Both the position numbers and the translations under genes were made by a program. The notes under the pieces are model-generated. The model did no database searches. It saw nothing but the letters and a program-made list of their open reading frames with translations, and was not told where the DNA came from. This document shows positions 1-5,603 of a stretch of 5,650 nt of DNA, one piece after another. This DNA comes from Spirochaetaceae bacterium (lineage in GTDB: Bacteria; Spirochaetota; Spirochaetia; SZUA-6; Bin103), in the NCBI GenBank assembly GCA_028820215.1, contig JAPPKD010000166.1, positions 1 through 5,650 on the forward strand, read 5' to 3'. Position 1 is the stretch's first letter. The number at the start of each line of letters is the position of its first letter.

Positions 1-632
1 CGGGCGAATCCGACACGACCAACAACTGCTCGGTGTCGGTGAAGGTGGATGTCGTGGCCCAGCAACGGCGTGTGGACATTTCACCGCGCACGCTGACGTT
101 CGAGGCGGTGGGCGACTCCGAGACGGTGACCGTCCGGATCTTGGACGAGAACGGCGACGAGGACACCGACGCGTCATTCACTTGGATCAGCATTTATTCC
201 CCCGGGAGAAAGTGTTGCACGCTCCAGAAGGTGGATGACGGTCTGAAGGTCACGATGACCAAGGCCGGGACCATGCGAGTTGACTTGTTCTCGACCGACG
301 CAAAGACGGCCAGGCTGCAGGTGACCGCCTCCCAGAAAGCGACGTCGTTGGAAGTCTCACCGAATTCGGTGAGCCTGGAGGTTGATGGGACCGACACGCT
401 GAGTGCCACGGTCAAGGACGCGAACGGAAACGCGATAGAGGGCCGCACGATCTACTGGACGACGAGCGACTCGGAGGTAGCGACCGTCGAAGGTGCGGAC
501 GCGGGGGGTGAAACGGGTGCCACGGCCACGGTCACGGCGGCCGCAACCGGGACGGCCACGATAACCGCTCGCCACGCGGTCGCAATCACGGGTACCGCCG
601 CGGTGACGGTGACGAGCAGCAACGAGAATTAA
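1..632 (+). CDS. C-terminal part of a large Ig-like (Big2) repeat surface/secreted protein, 5' end outside window
   Basis: The frame is open from the first complete codon (position 3) to TAA at 630-632, giving 209 residues, so the true start lies upstream; the GTG at 33 is only an internal codon. Residues 1-13 (GESDTTNNCS...) look like the last strand of a CARDB-type adhesive repeat, where a G-E-S-(D/N)-T-x-N-N-C turn is common. Two Ig-like beta-sandwich domains follow, about residues 23-111 and 112-205. The second is a typical Big2 ("LEVSP..VSLEVDGTDTLSATVKDANGN", then "W.TSD..VATV" and "GTATITA"). The first is more diverged and carries an unusual adjacent Cys pair (residues 71-72). The protein ends in VTSSNEN, with no LPXTG signal, membrane helix or sorting domain visible. 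The likely role is extracellular structure or adhesion; the ligand is unknown. The domain class is recognised from sequence; the extracellular location is inferred from the family. Confidence 0.85.
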   Translation, partial: GESDTTNNCSVSVKVDVVAQQRRVDISPRTLTFEAVGDSETVTVRILDENGDEDTDASFTWISIYSPGRKCCTLQKVDDGLKVTMTKAGTMRVDLFSTDAKTARLQVTASQKATSLEVSPNSVSLEVDGTDTLSATVKDANGNAIEGRTIYWTTSDSEVATVEGADAGGETGATATVTAAATGTATITARHAVAITGTAAVTVTSSNEN

Positions 633-636
633 GCGC

Positions 637-649
637 CCAGCCGAGCTGG
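637..649. other. Small hairpin after the Ig-like gene
   Basis: CCAGC-CGA-GCTGG forms a perfect 5-bp stem with a 3-nt loop, starting 5 nt after the TAA stop. An alternative stem (AGCCG at 639-643 with CGGCT at 655-659) competes with it. No T-tract follows on either strand, so this is at best a weak terminator-like element. It sits between the Ig-like gene and the convergent polB remnant. Confidence 0.25.
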
Positions 650-657
650 CAGCGCGG

Positions 658-956
658 CTACGCGGGAAACAGCTCCAACTGGCGCTGGTTGCGGCGGATC
701 TCGTCGAAGTCACGCTGCAGGATGCAGGATGCGCAGCACCGGCTCGGCGACCGGGCGGATCTGCCGCTCGGTGTAGTGCTCGTAGTTCAGGAGGGTCTCC
801 TGCCTGCCTGCCGGTTCCGGTCCTCGACGGTGATGACGTACTCGATGATGGCGCGCAGCTCCCCGGCCGCCGGCGCGCCCCGCAACCGGCCGCCGGCGAG
901 GCCCATGTACCACTTGATGGCGCCGCGGTCACCGGAGCGCAGGGGAGGCAGGAACA
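658..956 (-). pseudogene. Degenerate, internally deleted 3' fragment of a DNA polymerase II (polB) gene
   Basis: This is a paralogue of the 3' end of the intact polB at 1569-3929. Positions 658-881 align with 1569-1786 and positions 883-956 align with 2022-2095. It begins exactly at a stop codon shared with the intact gene. Reading along the minus strand, the first block gives a peptide like FLPPLRSGDRGAIKWYMG, keeping the K-x-Y motif of Pol II. An exact in-frame deletion of 234 bp (polB residues 637-714) then joins GGRL to RGAPAAGELR. A 1-bp loss near 822 shifts the frame and an in-frame TGA appears at 787-789. A 7-bp tandem duplication (GCAGGAT, 717-723 and 724-730) shifts it again near the end. 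The 78 nt at 1569-1646 are matched perfectly apart from that duplication. The rest of the first block is about 87% identical and the second block about 84% by hand count. No start, exonuclease domain or catalytic motifs A-C remain, so no function is expected. Confidence 0.88.
717..730. repeat. 7-bp tandem duplication inside the polB remnant
   Basis: GCAGGAT occurs twice in a row, while the intact polB copy has it once at the matching place (about 1628-1634). It is a frameshifting slippage-type lesion and helps prove that the remnant is dead. Confidence 0.85.
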
Positions 957-974
957 CCGCTCGTCTGTGAGACA

Positions 975-1187
975 CTACGCGTTCCGAAAGTCTTGCCAGT
1001 CGACTCCCAACTGTCGGATCGCGGCGCGAACCGTTCCCAGCTTCAGATCGCGACCATCCCAATCCGGGAGCACGGTCGCCCGGCCGGACACCGGATTGTG
1101 CCATTTGCGATGGGAACCGCCACCTCGTCGCTCGAGTTCCCGACAACCAAGTACCGTCAGTTTCCGTGCTACATCTCGATACTTCAC
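975..1187 (-). CDS. hicA: HicA-family mRNA interferase toxin
   Basis: A 70-residue protein of the HicA (YcfA) family: a small double-stranded-RNA-binding-like fold that cleaves mRNA without requiring ribosomes and is neutralised by HicB. The signature is clear: an N-terminal helix ("MKYRDVARKLTVLG"), then GGGSHRKW with the expected catalytic His at position 26, then "VLPDWDGRDLKLGTVRAAIRQLGV", the usual "GRDLKxGTxRxIxRQLG" end of the family. The length is normal for HicA. The start is GTG at 1187. It overlaps the hicB stop by 4 nt (GTGA, 1184-1187), and no good ribosome-binding site precedes it, so translation is probably coupled to hicB. The stop at 975-977 lies 18 nt before the polB remnant. 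No inactivating change is visible, so the toxin is probably functional. Family and active site are read from sequence; toxicity is inferred. Confidence 0.93.
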   Translation of the reverse strand: MKYRDVARKLTVLGCRELERRGGGSHRKWHNPVSGRATVLPDWDGRDLKLGTVRAAIRQLGVDWQDFRNA

Positions 1188-1429
1188 GCGGTCGAGATCA
1201 GAGTCTCGAACCAGACCGGCCCACTCGTGTCCGGTATCTGCGTGCTCTGAGGCAGGGGCCGTCCGAGTTCTCCGTATAGGTCGATGACAGCGGCCAAGGC
1301 ATCTCTGACGTTCTCCAACGTATCGCCAATCGTGTCACCTTCGGTTATCAACTCCGGTAACAAGGGAGACGTCACGGTGTAGCCGCCCTCGGGTTGCGGG
1401 GTCATGATCAGCGGTACTTTGTAGTCCAC
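1184..1429 (-). CDS. hicB: HicB-family antitoxin, short form without a DNA-binding domain
   Basis: An 81-residue antitoxin of the HicB family (partial RNase H fold). The core is "PEGGYTVTSPLLPELITEGDTIGDTLENVRDALAAVIDLY", close to the family pattern of EGGY..S.P.LP...T.GDT..E...N...A. The C-terminal strand "PVWFETLIST" is of the kind that binds HicA. Longer HicB proteins add a ribbon-helix-helix or helix-turn-helix domain after this core; here the protein simply ends, so it should neutralise HicA but may not repress the operon by itself. The GTG start at 1429 is chosen because GAAAGGA (1437-1443 on the complement) lies 7 nt upstream; the internal ATG at 1405 would remove the first beta strand. 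The antitoxin gene precedes the toxin gene, the reverse of the E. coli hicAB order but common elsewhere. Confidence 0.92.
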   Translation of the reverse strand: MDYKVPLIMTPQPEGGYTVTSPLLPELITEGDTIGDTLENVRDALAAVIDLYGELGRPLPQSTQIPDTSGPVWFETLISTA

Positions 1430-1436
1430 CAGCGGT

Positions 1437-1443
1437 TCCTTTC
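1437..1443 (-). promoter_or_regulatory. Ribosome-binding site of hicB
   Basis: GAAAGGA on the minus strand, 7 nt before the GTG at 1429. It is the best Shine-Dalgarno match among the minus-strand genes here and fixes the hicB start. hicA lacks an equivalent, which fits higher antitoxin output and coupled toxin translation. Confidence 0.7.
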
Positions 1444-1476
1444 GTTCTCCTCGCGGCCGGTCGTGCGGAGGTATCT

Positions 1477-1506
1477 ACGATATCCCTTCGGCACGTTGGT
1501 TGACAA
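1477..1506 (-). promoter_or_regulatory. Putative sigma70-type promoter of the hicBA operon
   Basis: Reading on the minus strand, TTGTCA (1501-1506, 5 of 6 to TTGACA) is followed after 18 nt by TATCGT (1477-1482, 4 of 6 to TATAAT). Transcription would start near 1470, about 40 nt before the hicB GTG. It lies in the 139-bp gap between the polB stop and hicB, so the operon need not depend on polB readthrough. Confidence 0.5.
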
Positions 1507-1508
1507 CG
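1494..1508. promoter_or_regulatory. Inverted repeat over the hicBA -35 region (possible operator)
   Basis: CGTTG-N5-CAACG (1494-1508) contains the perfect odd-centred palindrome GTTGACAAC (1499-1507), which covers the proposed -35 hexamer. Toxin-antitoxin operons are usually autoregulated at such sites. Because this HicB has no evident DNA-binding domain, the identity of any repressor is open, and the short palindrome may be chance. Confidence 0.3.
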
Positions 1509-1568
1509 AACGCAATGGTAGTCGACGGCAGTGGCTGGTTCCCTGCTCCCCTTTGTGCAAATGCCGCC

Positions 1569-3929
1569 CTACGCGGGAAACAGCTCCAACTGGCGCTGGT
1601 TGCGGCGGATCTCGTCGAAGTCACGCTGCAGGATGCGCAGCACCGGTTCGGCGACCGGGCGGATCTGCCGCTCGATGTAGTGCTCGTAGTTCAGGAGATT
1701 GTCCTGCCTGCCGGCCGGCTCCGGGCCCTCGACGGTGATGACGTACTCGATCACGCCGCGCAGCTCTCCCGCGGCGGGGGCGCCTCGCTTGCGCGCGGCG
1801 ACCACGTGCGGCGGCAGTGCCCGGTACTCGCCCGCCTCCTTGCGGAGGGACTTGCGGTAGACCAGTTGCCGGTCGCGCTGACCCGCTGAAACCTCGTGGA
1901 TCACCTGCCGCAGGTAGTCGTCGACCTGATCGCCGGCGAACAGGCGGGTGTAGAGCTCGCGCTGGACCTCGTGGGCGAGCTCCGTCCAGTCGCTGCGCAC
2001 GACCTCCATGCCGGTGAAGTGCAATCGGCCGCCGGACATGCCCACGTACCGCTTTGTGGCGCCGCGCTCGCCGGAACGCAGGGGAGGCAGGAACAGCTGT
2101 TCGAACAGGGTCTCGAACTCCATCTGCAGTGCGCTCCGCACGCGCCAGGTCTCCGCGATGTAGCGAGCCAGGTCCGCGGTCAACTCCTCCGCCAGCCGCT
2201 CTCCCTGCGCCGCTGCATCGTCTTCGTCCGCCGCGACGAACAGGCTGTCGGTATCGCCGTACAGCGCCGGGAGGCCGCGCTGCTCCATCCACTCCTTGGC
2301 CCAGAGCAGGAAGTGCTGGCCGAAGCCCGTGATCGCGTTCGCCAGCCGGTGGTCGTGGAACCGGCAGCTCGGCGTCCCCAGCACGCCATAGAAGGAGTTC
2401 ATCAGCAGCTTGATGGCGTTGCCGGCCACGGCGTCGCCCGATTCCCTGGCTCGTGCGCGGCTCTCGAACAGCCCGTCCAGCAGCTCGGTCAGGATGCCGC
2501 GCTCACGGCGGAAGCAGGCTCCGTTCGGTGCGCGGATGACCTCGTTCTCCTCGCCGTCGGAAACGGGCTCCCGGATCAGCCCCAGCGGATCGATCTGGAA
2601 GGTGCGGATGATGCTGGGGTACAGGCTGCGGAAGTCGAACACCATCACGTTCCGGTGCAGCCCCGGTTGCGAGGGCAGGACGTGGCCGCCCTGCTGGCCC
2701 TGCCGGGCTTCCGTCCCGTTCTCGCCTTGCGTGACGCCGACGGTGGGCGCCACCACGCCCCGCTCCCGCAGGCGCGAAAGGTACAGGAAGTCGAAGGAGG
2801 CGATGGAGGCGCCGGCGCGGTCGGGCGGCATGCCGGTGAGCAGGCTGCGCTGCACGGTGAACGGCACCAGCTTCAGCTTCTCCAGGATGTCGAAGGCAAG
2901 CCGCGCGTCGGTGAGGTTGTAGCGCACGAAACGCTCCGGATCCTGCTCGAACGCGCGCTGGATCTCGGCGGCGTGATCGGCGGCGTGGAAGGTCTTGCCC
3001 TCGCCCAGGATGTGGCGGGAGGCGGTCTCAAGGCTGAAGTCCGGCAGGCGCACCCCGACGGCGCGCAGCAGGCGGATGCCGTCGAGCACCGTCCTGCCCG
3101 GGATGAACACCGAGTCGCTGAACCGGCGGGCGCCGGCGCTGCGCTGTCTGAGCTCGCCCGGCGCGCGGCCCAGCTCCAGCGGCACGCCGGCCGCCGCCGC
3201 CCGCCGGATCAGCACCGGCACGTCGAAGTCGATGATGCTCCAGCCGGTCAGCACGTCGGGATCGAGCTCGCGGATCCGCCGGCAGAGGAAGGTGAGCAGC
3301 TCCTTTTCGTCCGCGCACGGCGTCGCGTCGCTCGGGCACGCGGCGCGCGCGGCCTCATCCGGACAACACAGCAGCACCTCCCGCGCCCCGCATCCCCAGA
3401 GCGACACCGAGTAGAGCTGCTGCGCCTTGGGATCGGTCTCGATGTCGAGTGAGAGCGTGTTCAGCTCCGGGGTCCAGTCCGCCGGCTGCAGCCGCGGCTC
3501 GTGGAACACCACCGTCCGGGAAAAACCTCCGCCCAGGGGAGCGGGATTGCCGTCGATGCGCACGGCGCTGCGGATTCCTCGATCGATGAGGTGGCGATAG
3601 GCGAAGCGGACGTCCGCCTCGTACGTGGGCAGGCCGGCGCGGTGCAGCCACTCACGCAGCGGCGGAGCCTCCTTGGGGTGAGTCAGCTCCACGCGGCAGA
3701 CGCGGGCGCCGTGCAGCGTGCGCAGCTCGGTCGGCACGAGCCGGGCGCCTGCGGCTGCCGCCCGCACCCGGTCCGAGTGCTCGACGTAGAAGTAGGGCAC
3801 CGCGCGGCCTTCGCGCACGAGGAACGGGCGGCCGTCCTGTAGCTTGCCGTACAGGTGGACGACTGCGCGCCCATCGGCGCCGGTGGTGACGTAGGTCGCG
3901 TTGAGGAGGTAGCCGACGAAGCCGCTCAC
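1569..3929 (-). CDS. polB: DNA polymerase II (family B, 3'-5' exonuclease proofreading)
   Basis: A 786-residue protein, matching the 783 of E. coli Pol II and collinear with it. This enzyme takes part in repair synthesis, restart of stalled forks and lesion bypass. In order: an N-terminal domain (1-155); exonuclease motif I LSLDIET with D162/E164; exo II GWSIIDFD with D236, where the Asn usual in this motif is Ser231; exo III YNLTD with Y337/D341; polymerase motif A DFRSLYPSI (D432); motif B K507-LLMNSFYG; motif C YGDTDS (D559/D561); and the K-x-Y motif K626/Y628. The C-terminus QLELF (780-784) is a beta-clamp-binding peptide, as in E. coli QLGLF. The GTG start at 3929 has GGA 6 nt upstream; an ATG at 3958 is out of frame. 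All catalytic acids are present, so both activities are expected. No clear LexA box is visible, although E. coli polB is SOS-induced. Confidence 0.97.
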   Translation of the reverse strand: MSGFVGYLLNATYVTTGADGRAVVHLYGKLQDGRPFLVREGRAVPYFYVEHSDRVRAAAAGARLVPTELRTLHGARVCRVELTHPKEAPPLREWLHRAGLPTYEADVRFAYRHLIDRGIRSAVRIDGNPAPLGGGFSRTVVFHEPRLQPADWTPELNTLSLDIETDPKAQQLYSVSLWGCGAREVLLCCPDEAARAACPSDATPCADEKELLTFLCRRIRELDPDVLTGWSIIDFDVPVLIRRAAAAGVPLELGRAPGELRQRSAGARRFSDSVFIPGRTVLDGIRLLRAVGVRLPDFSLETASRHILGEGKTFHAADHAAEIQRAFEQDPERFVRYNLTDARLAFDILEKLKLVPFTVQRSLLTGMPPDRAGASIASFDFLYLSRLRERGVVAPTVGVTQGENGTEARQGQQGGHVLPSQPGLHRNVMVFDFRSLYPSIIRTFQIDPLGLIREPVSDGEENEVIRAPNGACFRRERGILTELLDGLFESRARARESGDAVAGNAIKLLMNSFYGVLGTPSCRFHDHRLANAITGFGQHFLLWAKEWMEQRGLPALYGDTDSLFVAADEDDAAAQGERLAEELTADLARYIAETWRVRSALQMEFETLFEQLFLPPLRSGERGATKRYVGMSGGRLHFTGMEVVRSDWTELAHEVQRELYTRLFAGDQVDDYLRQVIHEVSAGQRDRQLVYRKSLRKEAGEYRALPPHVVAARKRGAPAAGELRGVIEYVITVEGPEPAGRQDNLLNYEHYIERQIRPVAEPVLRILQRDFDEIRRNQRQLELFPA

Positions 3930-4049
3930 CGTGTTTCCGTTCGGTCCTGCTTGTTCATCGCCGTGCCATCATCCTTGATTTCTCACTCGGCCGCTCTGCA
4001 TGGAGCGTTGCGCTACCTGCCGGTGGGCATTGCCTATAGTGGAATCGCC
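3930..4049. promoter_or_regulatory. Divergent intergenic region between polB and the enolase-family gene
   Basis: These 120 bp must hold the promoters of both outward-facing genes. On the plus strand TATAGT (4035-4040, 5 of 6 to TATAAT) is clear. On the minus strand I find no convincing -35/-10 pair. A direct repeat GTTC-N10-GTTC (3939-3942 and 3953-3956) lies close to the polB start. No E. coli-type LexA box (CTG-N10-CAG) is seen. Confidence 0.6.
4035..4040 (+). promoter_or_regulatory. -10 box (TATAGT) immediately before the enolase-family gene
   Basis: TATAGT ends 9 nt before the ATG at 4050, so transcription would begin at or within a few nucleotides of the start codon. No good -35 hexamer is present at 16-18 nt. 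A TG dinucleotide at 4031-4032 resembles an extended -10 but is one base too far away. The arrangement suggests a leaderless or nearly leaderless mRNA. Confidence 0.45.
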
Positions 4050-5192
4050 ATGCGCATCACCGATGTCCGCACGTTCCTGGTGTACGGCGGCACGCCCGAG
4101 CGGGCCGGCTGGCGCCACTGGCTGTTCGTGAAGGTCCATACCGACACGGGCCTGTACGGCGTCGGCGAATGCTGGGGCTGGCCACGCGTCGTGCAGACCG
4201 CGATCGAGGACCTGAAGCCGCTGGTCGTCGGCGAGCACCCGTTCCTGATCGAGCGGATCTGGCAGAAGCTGTTCGCCTCCACGCAGGGCCACGGCATGAC
4301 CGGCGTGGTCGGCTCGGGCGCCATCACCGGCATCGAGCTGGCGCTCTGGGACCTGAAGGGCAAGGCCCTGGACACGCCGGTCTGGAACCTGCTGGGCGGC
4401 AAGATGCGCGACCGTATCCGTCTCTACGGCCATGCCTTCGACGAGGAGCGTGCGCGCGTGCTGGTCGACCGGGGCTTCACGGCGATGAAGCTGTTCGGCT
4501 GGCGGGATGCGATCAGCCGCGTGGCGAAGCTGCGCGGGGAGTACGGGCCGGAGATCGACCTGATGGTCGATGCCGGCGGCGGGCCGTGGCAGACGCCGGC
4601 GGACGCGATCTCGCTGGGCCGGCGGCTGGAGCGCTACGGCCTGCTGTTCTACGAGGATCCGGTGTCGGCAGTGGACATCGACGGTCTGGCGCGGGTGGCG
4701 GAGGCGGTCGACCTGCCGATCGCGATCGGCGAGGCATATCCCAACCTTTTCGCGCTCCGCCCGCTGATCGAGCGCGGCATCCTCGACGTCGCGCAGCCGG
4801 ACACCGGCCGCTACGGCGGGCTGTGGCAGATGAAGAAGCTGGCCGCCATCGCGGAGGCGCACCAGGTGATGGTCGCGCCGCACCAGGGTTCCCTCGGCCC
4901 GGTGGCGGAGATGGCGGCCATCCACCTGCTCGCGACGCTTCCGAACTACCTCATCCACGAGTACCTGGTGAACGACGTCCCGCAGCGCTACGAGGTGATG
5001 ACCGGGCAGCCGGTGATCGAGGACGGCTACATCCTGGTGCCGGACCGCCCCGGACTCGGCGTCGACCTGGACGAGGAAGCGATCAAGCGTTACCCGCCGC
5101 AGGGCAACGCCATCCCGGTCGAGGAGGACCCAGACTACGACTACCAGTACGTCGCCGCCCACCAGCGGCGTGCCGCTTGGCTCGCCGAGTGA
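4050..5192 (+). CDS. Enolase-superfamily enzyme, mandelate racemase subgroup (probable sugar-acid dehydratase)
   Basis: A 380-residue protein of the mandelate racemase/muconate lactonizing family, with a length and layout like D-galactonate dehydratase. These enzymes abstract the proton alpha to a carboxylate to form a Mg-stabilised enolate; most in this subgroup dehydrate or racemise sugar acids. The capping domain is residues 1-125 ("GEHPFLIERIW", "ELALWDLKGKALDTPVWNLLGG"), followed by the barrel: K147 on strand 2 (K-L-F rather than K-x-K), metal ligands D174 (LMVDAGGG), E202 (FYEDPV) and E228 (IAIGEAY), the D251 (QPD)-H278 (APHQ) dyad, and E304 at the end of the barrel. All metal ligands and the dyad are intact, so it should be active. 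The substrate cannot be read from sequence; lack of the second Lys argues against a two-base racemase. The ATG at 4050 is chosen because the frame upstream runs into polB antisense and the family start "MRITDVRTFLVYGG" is typical. The ribosome-binding site is weak (GGA, 6 nt). Confidence 0.95.
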   Translation: MRITDVRTFLVYGGTPERAGWRHWLFVKVHTDTGLYGVGECWGWPRVVQTAIEDLKPLVVGEHPFLIERIWQKLFASTQGHGMTGVVGSGAITGIELALWDLKGKALDTPVWNLLGGKMRDRIRLYGHAFDEERARVLVDRGFTAMKLFGWRDAISRVAKLRGEYGPEIDLMVDAGGGPWQTPADAISLGRRLERYGLLFYEDPVSAVDIDGLARVAEAVDLPIAIGEAYPNLFALRPLIERGILDVAQPDTGRYGGLWQMKKLAAIAEAHQVMVAPHQGSLGPVAEMAAIHLLATLPNYLIHEYLVNDVPQRYEVMTGQPVIEDGYILVPDRPGLGVDLDEEAIKRYPPQGNAIPVEEDPDYDYQYVAAHQRRAAWLAE

Positions 5193-5364
5193 CCCCGCCC
5201 TTTCGTTGCTTTATCCTCACCTTCCAACCCACTGTCGAATACTTGACCGTCCGCGAGAGCTATAGCGTCCGAAATTGAACCATAGCTTAGCTTGCTTCCC
5301 CGCACCGCCTTGGGACCAAGCCCATGCGATCGACTTGCATCGGTATCGCGCTGCGAAGCATACT
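5193..5364. other. Intergenic gap at a composition boundary
   Basis: These 172 bp hold no convincing gene. GC falls to about 52-58% in the counted lines, against 65-77% in sampled lines of the enolase gene. The gap contains the perfect palindrome GCTATAGC (5259-5266), a TTGACC hexamer (5243-5248) without a matching -10 at normal spacing, the inverted repeat CTTGG-GA-CCAAG (5309-5320), and TACTAT (5361-5366) overlapping the proposed ATPase start. No T-tract terminator for the enolase gene is visible. The promoter of the next gene is unresolved. Confidence 0.5.
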
Positions 5365-5603
5365 ATGCCGGTGTCTTGGCCGATCCCAGTTGAAGCTCCC
5401 GGAGACGCCGGCATTACCAAACCTATCGTTGTCAGGGTGAGTCTACGTGTGGGTCGTACTCCGGTACAGAATAACCTGGAGTTTCCTGCAACGTCACTTA
5501 CAGTATTCGTCGGCCCAAACAACTCTGGGAAGAGCTTGGTTCTTCGAGAGATAAGCTCGTTCGTCCGAGAGGGAGGGAAGCCCGCTAGGCAGAACATTAT
5601 TCG
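5365..5603 (+). CDS. AAA-type ATPase, N-terminal exon (Walker A present), apparently split by a group II intron
   Basis: The frame opens after a TAG at 5263-5265, and the first ATG is at 5365. The 79 full codons give an N-terminal beta strand pair ("IVVRVSLRVG", "NNLEFPATSLTVFVG") leading into the Walker A loop GPNNSGKS (residues 50-57, K56), then "LVLREISSFVREGGKPARQNIIR". This start is characteristic of SMC/RecF-like and OLD-like AAA ATPases found in DNA repair, anti-phage and toxin systems. Walker B, signature and any nuclease domain lie beyond the window, so the class cannot be fixed. The ribosome-binding site is weak (GAAG, 6 nt before the ATG); GTG at 5449, with AGGGTG 9 nt upstream, is an alternative but would cut the first strand. 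At 5604 the sequence changes to an intron-like 5' end, splitting the Arg codon (CG|G). The reading frame also happens to stay open through the intron sequence to 5650. The Walker A motif is seen; function is inferred. Confidence 0.75.

Noticed and set aside
787..1146. Open frame of 119 codons running from hicA antisense-frame sequence into the polB remnant
   Set aside because: Only its C-terminal part resembles Pol II; the N-terminal part is an out-of-frame reading of hicA, so it is a chance fusion rather than a gene.
1896..3452. Long open frame of 518 codons on the plus strand, antisense to polB
   Set aside because: It lies wholly inside the unmistakable polB gene, has biased low-complexity composition typical of the antisense of GC-rich codons, and matches no family I know.
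3939..3956. GTTC-N10-GTTC direct repeat before polB, considered as a LexA/SOS box
   Set aside because: The known alphaproteobacterial LexA box has GTTC-N7-GTTC; 10-nt spacing does not fit, and no E. coli-type CTG-N10-CAG box is present.
3855..4049. Upstream in-frame extension of the enolase-family protein (65 extra residues)
   Set aside because: It would overlap the polB start on the other strand, and the extension has no family similarity; the protein family begins at the ATG at 4050.
3969..5162. Long open frame of 397 codons on the minus strand, antisense to the enolase-family gene
   Set aside because: It is an antisense shadow rich in Arg, Asp, Val and His with no recognisable domain; the plus-strand gene has all of its catalytic motifs.
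5217..5597. Open frame of 126 codons on the minus strand at the right end
   Set aside because: It is antisense to the Walker A-bearing ATPase exon and shows no recognisable motif.
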